Below, one piece after another: positions 1-7,439 of a DNA stretch of 13,232 bases. Under the pieces are notes generated by a model. The model was not told the origin of the DNA and did not search any database. It worked only from the letters and a program-made list of their open reading frames with translations. How positions within the stretch are numbered: position 1 is the stretch's first letter; each line of letters begins with the position of its first letter. The position numbers and the translations under genes were made by a program. The DNA is from CAYMOV01 sp964392085 (lineage in GTDB: Bacteria > Oederibacteriota > Muellerivitia > Muellerivitales > Muellerivitaceae), in assembly GCA_964392085.1 (NCBI GenBank), contig CAYMOV010000069.1, forward strand, positions 1 through 13,232. Direction: 5' to 3'.

Positions 1-2491
1 CGGTCGGGGACCCCGGCGTGGGGGTCTGCGTCATTGTGGCCGTGTCCGTCCTCGTGGCCGTCGGGGTGGGGGTGCCGGAGGGTGTAAAGGTGGGGGTGAC
101 GTACCCCTGCCGCACGACCTGGATGGCCATCACCGTGGCCAGGTCCGTGATGTTGTTGAAATCGAGGTTTAATTGCCCGTCGGCCACGGTCACCGTCACG
201 GTCCGGTCGTAGGCGGTATTCTTTCCCCCCGCGGCCGAATAGATATCCAGGTTGTTGATCACGGTGGCGCCTTCGGCCAAGACCCGAAAGACCCTCGACC
301 CGGCGGATGACCAGTAGCTTTCCATGAACTTAAGGGTGACCACATAGGTCGCGTTGGGCACGTCGAACTGGTAGCTCACCCCATAACCCGCGCGCTCGGT
401 CAGGTAAAGCGTGGGGTCGGCGGTGCCCGCGACCGGACCCGCCGACGAATAGGCGCTTCCCGCGGTATAACCCCAGCTTCCCGCGCTGTAGGCCTGGTCG
501 GCTAGCCAGGGGTTGCCGAAGCTGTCGGTATAAAGCGGCCCCGCGCAGTTGACGCGAAGGAGGTATGGCGTGATGGTGGGCGTGAGGGTGGAAGTGGCGA
601 GGGTGCCCGTCGGGGTCGGGGTGGCCGAGGGGGTCCGGGTGTAGGTGGCCGTGGGCGCGAGCGGCGTGTAGGTGTTCGTCGGGGTCTTGGTGCGGGTAGG
701 GCTGTTGGTGACTGTCGGCGGGGGCGGCTGGTAGGGCACCCGCACCACCTCGATGGCGTTCGCTTTGCCGTCGGCCACCGACCCCACCCAGGCCAGGGTG
801 AGGGCACCGCCGGACACCTGCACCGTGGCGGAGGCGTCGTAGGCGTGGTCGAGGCCTCCGGACGCCGCCACCAGGTCGAGGGCCGTGACGATGGGCTGGC
901 CGTTGCCGCTCACCGAAAAGACCCGGCTGTTCGTCGTGGTGTAGAAGTTCTCGGCTTCCTTGAGCGTCACCCGGTAGAACCCGTTGGGCACCGTGAAGAC
1001 ATAGGCCGGGTTGTTGTACCGCTCGTTCCGGTACAGCTGGTCCTGGTTGTTGGTGGCTCCCGTGATGGCCACCCCGGTGTGGTCAGCCGTATTGCCCGCG
1101 TTGGTGTAGCCCCAACTTCCCGCGGTGAAAGCCTGGTCGGCGGCCCAGACCTGGGCAAGGCCGTCCGTGAAGGCGGTGTCCGCGCAGTTCACGCGCTGGG
1201 TGTAGGCCACCCAAACCGTGGGGGTCGGCGTGCAGGTGTAGAGCCCGCAGTTGGGGGTCGGGGTTGGGGTCCAACTGGTGGGATATTTGCTGTAATCGAG
1301 GAAGTTCCCGCTCATGGTGAGCATGGCCATCAAGGTCCAACACTCGTCGTAATAGGTACCCCCCACCAACCTGTCCATATTGTGGATCTGGGTGTAGTCC
1401 GCGTCGAGAAACGATTGGTACGTGCCCGAGATCATGGCGCCCACCCCGGCGGGCCCGAGGAAGGCCGCGGATTGGAACCCCGGGTTCTGGGACACCGTCA
1501 GGGCGGGCAATTGCGGGTCCTGGGTGCCGTCCAGATGGTAGCCGTCGCGGATGTTGGCGGCCCCCACCCCCGAGAAGAAGTTCGACGTCTTGCTCAGGTA
1601 AGTGAAGGCCCGGCTGTCGCCGTTGTAGAGGTAGTCGAGCGCGATGCGGAAAGGGGTCCGGCAGGCGTCGTACTGGTAGTCGGTATAGGAGGAACTTACG
1701 GCGTTGATCGAGACCCCTGAGGAGTCGCACCAGGCCGAAACCAGGCCGTCGGCCGTGTTGCCGTAGGCGGTCTTGAGGTTGTTGTTGATGAGGGTGTAGC
1801 AGTTGTCCGCCACGGAATTCCAACCCGGGTTTCCGGTGGCCGCGGCGAAGTCCTTGTAATAGGCCGGGGCAAAATAAGAGGGGTTGATCACGCCGAAACC
1901 GTCCCCCGCCATCAAGGTGCCGCCGTTCGTCTCAGTGTTGTAGATCGCGTTGATGGTGCGGTTGGCGTAGAACGAATAGGTGTTGCCGAGCGACCCGGAA
2001 CCGCCCCATTGGTAGGTGGCCATCAGGAGGGCCCAGGCCATGTCCTCATCAGCGTCGGAGGCGGCCCCGCCCCCGGCCGTCCCCCCCGACGAGTCGATGT
2101 ACCAGTTCATCAGGTTGTTGCCGTCCAGGTGAAGGAGGGCGTACTTCCAGATGTTGTCGAAGAGGGCTTGGTCGTTCATGTAGACGGCGATCAACAGGCC
2201 GTATCCGATGCCCTCCGACACGGTGGAGTTCAGGCTGAGCCCCGAATCGTTGGGACGCTGGACGCGTTGGAACCCCCCGGCCCCAGCGCTCGTCACGCAG
2301 TCGGTTTTCCACTTCGCGTAGGCGGCGATGATGTCCGCGTTGCTGTAGTTCCCGGGATGGACGCCATAGGGGTGGTCGAGGTTTTGGGGGAAAGGGAAAT
2401 TCGCCGCGGCCCGGACAGCCGGAACGGCCAGGCCGAAACCGACCGTGAGAGCGGTTATATATAGAATGGTTTGGGTGAAACCACGATCCAA
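1..2491 (-). CDS. Secreted glycoside hydrolase family 8 enzyme with two malectin domains (3' end beyond window)
   Basis: Secreted GH8 enzyme, likely cleaving a beta-1,4-glucan or xylan outside the cytoplasm. It reads as one open frame of 830 codons to base 1, so the C-terminus is missing. The start is TTG at 2491, the only ATG/GTG/TTG between an in-frame TAA (2516-2518) and the hydrophobic segment. It gives a signal peptide ending VRA at residue 28. Residues 31-405 are GH8: SEGIGYG with the general-acid candidate Glu93; the family signature ASDADEDMAWALLMATYQW at 144-162; and YDACRTPFRI with base candidate Asp275, the position of Asp278 in Clostridium thermocellum CelA. A Thr/Pro linker with a Cys pair (C415, C420) leads to malectin-like domain 1 (433-586). 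A second Thr/Pro linker (588-642) leads to malectin-like domain 2 (646-796), and a third linker runs off the window. Both malectin domains start with VNCA and carry ADQ.. and GSWGY motifs. GH8 includes cellulases, lichenases, xylanases, exo-oligoxylanases and chitosanases. The nearby GH10 favours xylan or beta-glucan, but the substrate cannot be read from sequence alone. Confidence 0.93.
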   Translation of the reverse strand, partial: MDRGFTQTILYITALTVGFGLAVPAVRAAANFPFPQNLDHPYGVHPGNYSNADIIAAYAKWKTDCVTSAGAGGFQRVQRPNDSGLSLNSTVSEGIGYGLLIAVYMNDQALFDNIWKYALLHLDGNNLMNWYIDSSGGTAGGGAASDADEDMAWALLMATYQWGGSGSLGNTYSFYANRTINAIYNTETNGGTLMAGDGFGVINPSYFAPAYYKDFAAATGNPGWNSVADNCYTLINNNLKTAYGNTADGLVSAWCDSSGVSINAVSSSYTDYQYDACRTPFRIALDYLYNGDSRAFTYLSKTSNFFSGVGAANIRDGYHLDGTQDPQLPALTVSQNPGFQSAAFLGPAGVGAMISGTYQSFLDADYTQIHNMDRLVGGTYYDECWTLMAMLTMSGNFLDYSKYPTSWTPTPTPNCGLYTCTPTPTVWVAYTQRVNCADTAFTDGLAQVWAADQAFTAGSWGYTNAGNTADHTGVAITGATNNQDQLYRNERYNNPAYVFTVPNGFYRVTLKEAENFYTTTNSRVFSVSGNGQPIVTALDLVAASGGLDHAYDASATVQVSGGALTLAWVGSVADGKANAIEVVRVPYQPPPPTVTNSPTRTKTPTNTYTPLAPTATYTRTPSATPTPTGTLATSTLTPTITPYLLRVNCAGPLYTDSFGNPWLADQAYSAGSWGYTAGSAYSSAGPVAGTADPTLYLTERAGYGVSYQFDVPNATYVVTLKFMESYWSSAGSRVFRVLAEGATVINNLDIYSAAGGKNTAYDRTVTVTVADGQLNLDFNNITDLATVMAIQVVRQGYVTPTFTPSGTPTPTATRTDTATMTQTPTPGSPT

Positions 2492-2519
2492 GTTGAGGTC
2501 CGCTTGTAATCGATTTTAG

Positions 2520-2536
2520 GGGCTCTTGCGGAGCCC
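2520..2536 (-). repeat. Hairpin in the 5' leader of the GH8 gene
   Basis: A perfect 6-bp inverted repeat (GGGCTC / GAGCCC, 5-base loop) lies between the predicted promoter and the TTG start. In the minus-strand transcript it would form a stem-loop about 28 bases before the start codon. No T-tract follows it, so it is not a typical intrinsic terminator. It could stabilise the mRNA or affect translation of this weakly initiated gene. No match to a riboswitch class was recognised. Confidence 0.45.
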
Positions 2537-2548
2537 GATGCAAACGGA

Positions 2549-2554
2549 ATTATA
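2549..2554 (-). promoter_or_regulatory. Candidate -10 box of the GH8 gene
   Basis: The minus strand carries an exact TATAAT here, within the 278-bp gap between the SGNH gene and the GH8 gene. Transcription would begin near 2542 and give a leader of about 50 bases. No good TTGACA-like -35 box is seen 16-19 bases upstream. The rest of the gap (2555-2769) is noticeably less GC-rich than the genes and holds no convincing small ORF or T-tailed terminator. The promoter suggests GH8 can be transcribed separately from the acetylation pair. Confidence 0.45.
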
Positions 2555-2769
2555 TCGCCTCTTGGGAGTTCGAGCCTTAAAGACACGTTAAAGGCTTATT
2601 GTCCGGACAGGGTGGATGAACAGGATCACACGTTCAACCGGTTGCCGCATCGTTTGGCATAAAGCCTGGTCCGATCCCTCATCAAACCACACCCATTGGA
2701 ACTGATGGGAACCTGGTTTTGTGGGGGAATCCCCATCGTGTTGACCAAAAGAAACTGAAATCCAATCCA

Positions 2770-3810
2770 CTATCGACCCTTGGAAAGGTCCTGACCCCGA
2801 AGGAAGTCGGATATTTCACCAGCCGCCAAATCGAATCCCGCCGCGTTCAGATGGGTATCGTAATCGTAAAAGAGCTTCAACTTTCCCGCCTGGGCCCGGA
2901 AAGCCGGATCCAGGTCGATCGACGGGACGCCCTCCCGCCGCAGACGTTCCACCAATTCCCGGGTGTAGTTTGAGGTAAAGGGATCCACCCCGGGCCCCTC
3001 GATCACCCATTTACTCGGTAGGGGGATGAAAAGGTAACGAATCCCATGCCGGTCCATCCATTTTTTCCGCTTCACAATCAAACGGATCGGCTCCTCGAGG
3101 TCCCGGGAGGTCCGACGGTAAGGCTGGAAATCCACCCGGGCCAATCGCCCCGGGTCGTACCCGGCCTGGTGAAGTTCCCCCAGGTCCTTCCAGAGACCCC
3201 GGCACCACCGACCGAGCAGGTTTTGGAACCGATACCTCTCCACCGGCACCGCGTTTTCGGCGGTCCAGGCCGACTCCGTCGGATATTTTAATTTCTCCGT
3301 TCGTTGGCCGACCAGGGAAATGTCAAATCGCGCGTCCAGCCAGCTTTCGATCACGCAATCGACCACCCAGGTGGGACGGGGCATGGATTTCCGCCCCAAA
3401 AACGCGTAAAGGTCCACCCGCGAGGCGTTAAATACCGGGAGGCCCAACCGGTCTGAGAGCTTCCACGGCAAGGTCTCCGAATCGCCGCATCCGGACCCGA
3501 ATAGGTTCGACTCCCCGTGCATCACCACGGGATAAATGGCCGCGACCCGAGGGATCGAACGAAACCCCCCCGGATCCGTCGTGACCCTTGTCTTTCGGCC
3601 CTCCTGGTGGAGGAAAAGGTTGTCCCGGGTCCGGTCCCCGTATTCCATGCCGTCCCACTCCGCGGTCAAATCGTCCGTCCGGTAGGCGAGGTCATCGAAA
3701 TATTCCCAGGGACGGAAGTAGAAGGCTTGGGGATGGATCCGGAACCAAACTTCGGTGGTCCACAGGGGCCCCAGACTCACCAGGAGCAACAAGGCCGCGT
3801 AGCGTCTCAT
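2770..3810 (-). CDS. AlgJ/AlgX-like SGNH-fold O-acetyltransferase partner of MBOAT protein
   Basis: A 346-residue membrane-anchored periplasmic protein, predicted to pass acyl groups supplied by the MBOAT protein onto a glycan. ATG at 3810 is chosen over an in-frame TTG at 3840. It is preceded by AAAGGGAG and starts directly with the basic-hydrophobic anchor MRRYAALLLLVSLGPLW. Catalytic features expected of SGNH proteins are visible. VVMHGESN at 96-102 has Ser101 in the nucleophile position (GES in place of the usual GDS). FNASRVD around 127-133 may supply the block III Asn. YDYDTHLNAAGF at 315-326 has D318 and H320 as the Asp/His dyad, resembling the DTHxN motif of AlgJ/AlgX/WssH-type proteins. 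It follows the MBOAT gene by 60 bp on the same strand, the usual pairing for alginate or cellulose acetylation. The middle region (about 135-250) is not recognisable and may set acceptor specificity. The family call is good; the acceptor glycan is unknown. Confidence 0.82.
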   Translation of the reverse strand: MRRYAALLLLVSLGPLWTTEVWFRIHPQAFYFRPWEYFDDLAYRTDDLTAEWDGMEYGDRTRDNLFLHQEGRKTRVTTDPGGFRSIPRVAAIYPVVMHGESNLFGSGCGDSETLPWKLSDRLGLPVFNASRVDLYAFLGRKSMPRPTWVVDCVIESWLDARFDISLVGQRTEKLKYPTESAWTAENAVPVERYRFQNLLGRWCRGLWKDLGELHQAGYDPGRLARVDFQPYRRTSRDLEEPIRLIVKRKKWMDRHGIRYLFIPLPSKWVIEGPGVDPFTSNYTRELVERLRREGVPSIDLDPAFRAQAGKLKLFYDYDTHLNAAGFDLAAGEISDFLRGQDLSKGR

Positions 3811-3870
3811 GACTCCCTTTCCCCGTTTGGGTTCCGGCAACGTTCGGTTCAGCGTGGCGCGACGGGCCCG

Positions 3871-5340
3871 TCAGAACTGGTAATAAAGGAAAGTGCTCGG
3901 CACCGACGCCGCGGACACCCAGGCGACCCAGAACAGGAGCGCCGCCCACAGCCACCATCCCCAACTGGGCCGCCATGCCAGGTCCGCCTGCCAACGCGCG
4001 GGGGGGACCGTCGGGTCCAAGTAGGGGTTCATGGCCCTCATCCATTGGGATATGTTCGGGGCGAACCAAACCAGGACCCCGGATAGGGCGAGCCGAATCC
4101 AAAGGACGCCGCCCAGGCCCCTGACCGTTTCCACCCCGTTGCGCCCCGCCATGCCCCGGAGGACGACCCAGGCCGTATCGATGTTCGGCGCCCGGAAAAC
4201 AACCCAACCCACGAGGACCGCCAGGAACGTCACCGCCACCGAAAGGGCCCGGCCGATTTCCGACGGCTTCGTTCGGTCCCAGCCCCTTCGAACGGCGAAC
4301 CCGGACCACAACTGGTGCACCATCAGATAGGCCCCATGCAGCCCGCCCCAAAGCACGAAGGTCCAGTTCGCGCCGTGCCAAAGCCCCCCCAGGAGCATGG
4401 TCACGGCGACGTTCAGGATTTTCCGGCCTGAGCCCCGCCGACCCCCTCCCAAGGGGATATAAAGGTAGTCCCTGAGGAATCGCGAGAGGGTCATGTGCCA
4501 ACGCCGCCAAAAGTCCGCGATGTTCAGGGCCCGGTACGGCGAATTGAAGTTCATCGGCAACCGGAAACCCAACAGGAGGGAAAGGCCCGTCGCCATGTCG
4601 CAGTAACCCGAGAAGTCGAAATAAAGTTGGAAGCTGTAGGACAAGGCCCCAACCCAGGCCCCCCAAAAACCCGGCGGTTGCCCCGCCTGGAAGGCCGGCG
4701 TCACGTAAACGGCCAGGGGGTCCGCCAAACATATTTTCTTGAATAATCCGGCGATGAAGACCGTGGCCCCGGCGGCCAGGTTCTCCGCCCGGGGACGGTA
4801 ACGCCCGGGATCCTTGAACTGGTCGGTCATTTCCCGGTGGTGGAGGATCGGCCCGGCGATCAAATGGGGGAAGTAGGAGACGAATAGGGCGTACCGGACC
4901 GGGTGGAGGTCCCGTACCAGGCCCCGTCGCGCGTCCACCAAGAAGGCGATCTGGGTAAAGGTGAAAAAGGAGATGCCGAGGGGAAGCGCCACCGCGTCCA
5001 GGTGCCATCGGAGGGTCCAAGCCGGGCGGAACGTGTCCGCGAGGAATCGGGCGTATTTGAAATATCCCAGGGCGGCCAAGTTGATCGTCACCCCCGCCGC
5101 CAGGAGGAGCCCGGAACCTTTGCCGCGGAAACGGACGATCGACCAACCCATCAGGTAGTTGAATACGATGGAGAGAAGGAGGACCGGCAGGAAAGCGGGG
5201 AAAGCGTACCCGTAGAAAAAGAGGGACGAAAGGAGCAACCAGGTCCCGGCCGCCCGGAATCCCCATCGGGCAAAACCGCGGAAAAGGATCGCCACCACGG
5301 GAAAGAACAGGACGATGAAGGCGTAGGAGGTAAAAAGCAC
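3871..5340 (-). CDS. AlgI-type MBOAT membrane-bound O-acyltransferase
   Basis: A 489-residue polytopic inner-membrane protein of the MBOAT family. AlgI-like members bring acetyl groups from a cytoplasmic donor across the membrane for O-acetylation of exopolysaccharides. The start is GTG at 5340. Upstream in frame there is no ATG, GTG or TTG before a TAA stop, and the N-terminus MLFTSYAFIVLFFPVV is the classic start of AlgI/DltB relatives. Hallmarks in order: PLGISFFTFTQI (120-131), FPHLIAGPI (158-166), YFDFSGYCDMA (240-250), FWRRWHMTLSRFLRDYLYIP (277-296) and LGGLWHGANWTFVLWGGLHG (317-336). H322, the invariant MBOAT histidine, falls at the same number as in Pseudomonas AlgI. Length is normal for the family. 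No Shine-Dalgarno is seen before the GTG. The SGNH gene follows after 60 bp. The position between two secreted polysaccharide hydrolases is unusual. The substrate could be an exopolysaccharide, an envelope glycan or a cellulose-like polymer; alginate itself is not implied. Confidence 0.95.
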   Translation of the reverse strand: MLFTSYAFIVLFFPVVAILFRGFARWGFRAAGTWLLLSSLFFYGYAFPAFLPVLLLSIVFNYLMGWSIVRFRGKGSGLLLAAGVTINLAALGYFKYARFLADTFRPAWTLRWHLDAVALPLGISFFTFTQIAFLVDARRGLVRDLHPVRYALFVSYFPHLIAGPILHHREMTDQFKDPGRYRPRAENLAAGATVFIAGLFKKICLADPLAVYVTPAFQAGQPPGFWGAWVGALSYSFQLYFDFSGYCDMATGLSLLLGFRLPMNFNSPYRALNIADFWRRWHMTLSRFLRDYLYIPLGGGRRGSGRKILNVAVTMLLGGLWHGANWTFVLWGGLHGAYLMVHQLWSGFAVRRGWDRTKPSEIGRALSVAVTFLAVLVGWVVFRAPNIDTAWVVLRGMAGRNGVETVRGLGGVLWIRLALSGVLVWFAPNISQWMRAMNPYLDPTVPPARWQADLAWRPSWGWWLWAALLFWVAWVSAASVPSTFLYYQF

Positions 5341-5382
5341 TGGGGCCCCAAGGGATATGATGGCGAACCGGCCGATAGGCTC

Positions 5383-5411
5383 ATCTTACTCCCAAGACCA
5401 GGCTAATTCGA
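5383..5411 (-). promoter_or_regulatory. Weak candidate promoter for the MBOAT-SGNH pair
   Basis: In the 164-bp gap downstream of GH10, the minus strand has TCGAAT (5411-5406), a 17-base spacer and TAAGAT (5388-5383). The -35 box matches consensus at only three positions. A start near 5376 would leave a 36-base leader before GTG 5340. The gap also contains short GC-rich stems (for example GGCCC/GGGCC around 5416-5428) but no T-tailed terminator after the GH10 stop, so read-through from upstream is possible. Confidence 0.25.
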
Positions 5412-5504
5412 CCCTGGCCCAAGGGGCCGCCGTCCAGGCTTTACCCGCCGGACCATGTTCGGGGATAGCGGGCGAACCCCTGAAAAGGCGCGGGAACCTT
5501 TCCC

Positions 5505-7301
5505 TTACCTCGTCACGGTCACCGCCGCCCCGTCGGGCGGCAAGGAAATCTCCTGGGTCTTCCCCCCCACCTTGATCGAGTAGTCGCCCTGGAAACCCCG
5601 GACGGAATAAGTCCCGTCGTCACCGGTCTTTCCCTTCGCGTTCGTCCACCAGGCCCCCAACACCAGGTCTTGGTAGGCCTTGCCCGTCGGCTTGATCTCC
5701 CAATCCTTCGTGAAGATCGGCGCCGAGTTGTGCCAATGGGCCCCGTCCCAGAAGCCCCACATCAACATCCCCACCACTTTCGGGTGGCTGAAGACGGCGG
5801 TCAGGTAATCCCGCATGTAGTCGTAGGCCACGTCCGGGTCGGGCTCGATGTCGAATTCCGTGATCTGGATGTCGAGTCCCAGGGTCCCGAACCGGTCCAG
5901 CAGGGACAGGAGGGTTTGGGGCGGCGTCAGCGTCGTCCCAAGGTGGCTCTGGATGCCCAGGCCATCGATGGGCGCTCCCTGCTCCTTCAGGTAGGTCAGG
6001 TTGTTGAAGAAGCTGTCTTGGTGGCCCTTGTCCGCCCCCCCGCCCGAGAAGATGCCATACTCGTTGAGGTACAGCTTGGCCTTTGGGTCCGCCTCGTGGG
6101 CCCACTTGAAGATATCCACCATGATGCCGGGACCGAGCAGATCCATGAAATCGTGTTCGGCGTAAGGCTCGTTGATCGCGTCCCAATCCGTCAGTTTGCC
6201 CTTGAAGGCCCCGGCTTCCTGGAGCACATGCTCCCGGATCGCCTTCCGAAGGCCTTCCTTGTCGTCCTTGAACGCTTGGAGGCGGGTAGGGGAGTTTCGC
6301 CAGGAGGGCCAGACCAGGTTGTGGCCCCGGACGGTCAGGTGATTCTCCGCCAGCCACTTCAGGGACTCGTCCACCCAGGCCTGGTTCCAACCGGACTGGG
6401 CGGTCAACCCCGGTTCCCAAAACGGCCACTTGAGGTCGTTCTCGAACACCACGTGGTTGAACCATTTGGGGATCTCGGCCTTGTAGTTCTCCACGTCCTG
6501 GCCGATACCGGCCAACCGCTGGGCCTGCACCGCCGTGCCCCAGTAGAACCGGTGGCGGAGCATCCGGGCCTCGACGAGCACGCCGCTTTTCGGCTTCCCG
6601 TCCTTCCCCACCACGACCACCCGCAGGTCCGCCTTGCGGATCTTCTCGATCCGGGCCAGTGCCTCCCGGCGCCAGGGAGCGTCCTTTTCCCGTCCCGCGT
6701 AGGTGACCACCATCTTGGGGAACTTCCCCAGGTCCACCGCTTGGCCGTAATGCAGCAGCCTCATCCCCGCCAACTCGATGGTTTGGGGGGCGAACCCCAT
6801 GCGGAAACAGATATGGGACCCGCCTTCCGGGGTTGGGAGGGCTGCGTTAAAGGGCAGGTAAAAATGTTTCCAGTCACGGCCGGCCGTGACGTCGGACTCC
6901 GCGGACTTGGTCCAGGGATCACCGTTCTTCTCGAAACAGAAGATGGTGCGTCCCTCGGCCGATTCGGCCCCACCCGAGACGCTCCGGACCCAGAATTCCA
7001 CGTAAAAGGTTTCCCCGAGGCCCACCTTCACCGGGCAGGGAGCCGCCACCTGGACGCTCCAAGCCGATTCCGCCTGGGCCGTCGTGGAGAGTCGGAGGGC
7101 TTGGGTAAAGGATGCCCCCGCCGGGAGGTTTCCCGTCACCGGGACGAGTACGGCCTTGCCGAGGGCGGTTTGGTTACCGACCAAAACCAAGGCGGCCAGG
7201 GGATCGCCCGGGTAGACCGGGCTTCCGCCTTGCGGGATGGTCTGGGCGAACGCGGTGGAAACCGCCAGGGCCAGGAGGAGTGTCAGGATGCGGAATTTCA
7301 T
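5505..7301 (-). CDS. Secreted GH10 endo-1,4-beta-xylanase with N-terminal carbohydrate-binding-like domain
   Basis: A 598-residue secreted retaining glycoside hydrolase of family 10, most likely an endo-beta-1,4-xylanase. ATG at 7301 is chosen over an upstream in-frame GTG (7403) because it gives a clean signal peptide, MKFRILTLLLALAVSTAFAQ, and has GAGG five bases upstream. Residues about 25-190 form a beta-sandwich resembling CBM4/9-type modules (WSVQV, YVEFWVRS, WKHFYLPF, IELAGMRLL). After a spacer, the TIM barrel spans about 240-550. FENDLKW (286-292), RGHNLVWPSW (325-334), WDAINEP with acid/base Glu378, QSHL (451-454), ITEFDIEP with nucleophile Glu482, and MWGFWDG (514-520) are all intact, so the enzyme should be active. 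A short tail (551-598, GTYSVRGFQGDY) looks like a small beta-rich extension. It lies on the same strand between the GT39-like gene (138 bp upstream) and the MBOAT gene (164 bp downstream). Confidence 0.95.
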   Translation of the reverse strand: MKFRILTLLLALAVSTAFAQTIPQGGSPVYPGDPLAALVLVGNQTALGKAVLVPVTGNLPAGASFTQALRLSTTAQAESAWSVQVAAPCPVKVGLGETFYVEFWVRSVSGGAESAEGRTIFCFEKNGDPWTKSAESDVTAGRDWKHFYLPFNAALPTPEGGSHICFRMGFAPQTIELAGMRLLHYGQAVDLGKFPKMVVTYAGREKDAPWRREALARIEKIRKADLRVVVVGKDGKPKSGVLVEARMLRHRFYWGTAVQAQRLAGIGQDVENYKAEIPKWFNHVVFENDLKWPFWEPGLTAQSGWNQAWVDESLKWLAENHLTVRGHNLVWPSWRNSPTRLQAFKDDKEGLRKAIREHVLQEAGAFKGKLTDWDAINEPYAEHDFMDLLGPGIMVDIFKWAHEADPKAKLYLNEYGIFSGGGADKGHQDSFFNNLTYLKEQGAPIDGLGIQSHLGTTLTPPQTLLSLLDRFGTLGLDIQITEFDIEPDPDVAYDYMRDYLTAVFSHPKVVGMLMWGFWDGAHWHNSAPIFTKDWEIKPTGKAYQDLVLGAWWTNAKGKTGDDGTYSVRGFQGDYSIKVGGKTQEISLPPDGAAVTVTR

Positions 7302-7334
7302 GGTCGCCTCGGGATTCAAATTTCCAACCCCCTC

Positions 7335-7340
7335 ATCATA
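7335..7340 (-). promoter_or_regulatory. Candidate -10 box of the GH10 gene
   Basis: TATGAT on the minus strand lies 33 bases before the GH10 ATG. It predicts a leader of about 27 bases that contains the GAGG ribosome-binding site (7310-7307). The expected -35 position holds only a poor match (CCGACG). The site supports independent expression of GH10 from the upstream glycosyltransferase gene and fits the choice of ATG 7301, since GTG 7403 would lie upstream of it. Confidence 0.35.
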
Positions 7341-7439
7341 ATCCCAACCCCTTGAACCGTCGGGATGGTTCTTTACCGGAGCCGCGCCCGGAAGGCGGGG
7401 CACAACCGCATCCGGTCGTAAAGCCGGACGGGAAAAGCC

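Noticed and set aside
580..720. Tandem-repeat or CRISPR-like GGGGGTCGGGGT-type repeats
   Set aside because: These are the codons of Thr/Pro linkers in the GH8 protein; unit lengths are irregular and the reading frame is kept throughout.
845..1720. A 291-codon plus-strand frame inside the GH8-malectin gene
   Set aside because: It is antisense to a continuous, motif-bearing enzyme and has no recognisable features.
2588..2770. Possible 60-residue small protein between the SGNH and GH8 genes
   Set aside because: No ribosome-binding site, no hydrophobic or conserved pattern; it overlaps the end of the SGNH gene in another frame.
3692..5266. A 524-codon minus-strand frame overlapping the MBOAT gene
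   Set aside because: It is a Gly/Pro/Arg-rich frame-shifted reading of the MBOAT gene, which itself shows every family motif in order.
5380..5460. Possible tRNA suggested by a GGTCGAATTA-like T-loop on the minus strand
   Set aside because: No 7-bp acceptor stem, anticodon stem or D-arm of the right spacing could be built around it.
5670..7355. A 561-codon open frame on the plus strand, antisense to GH10
   Set aside because: The opposite strand encodes a complete GH10 enzyme with all catalytic motifs. The antisense translation has no recognisable domain and is open only because GC-rich third codon positions suppress stops.
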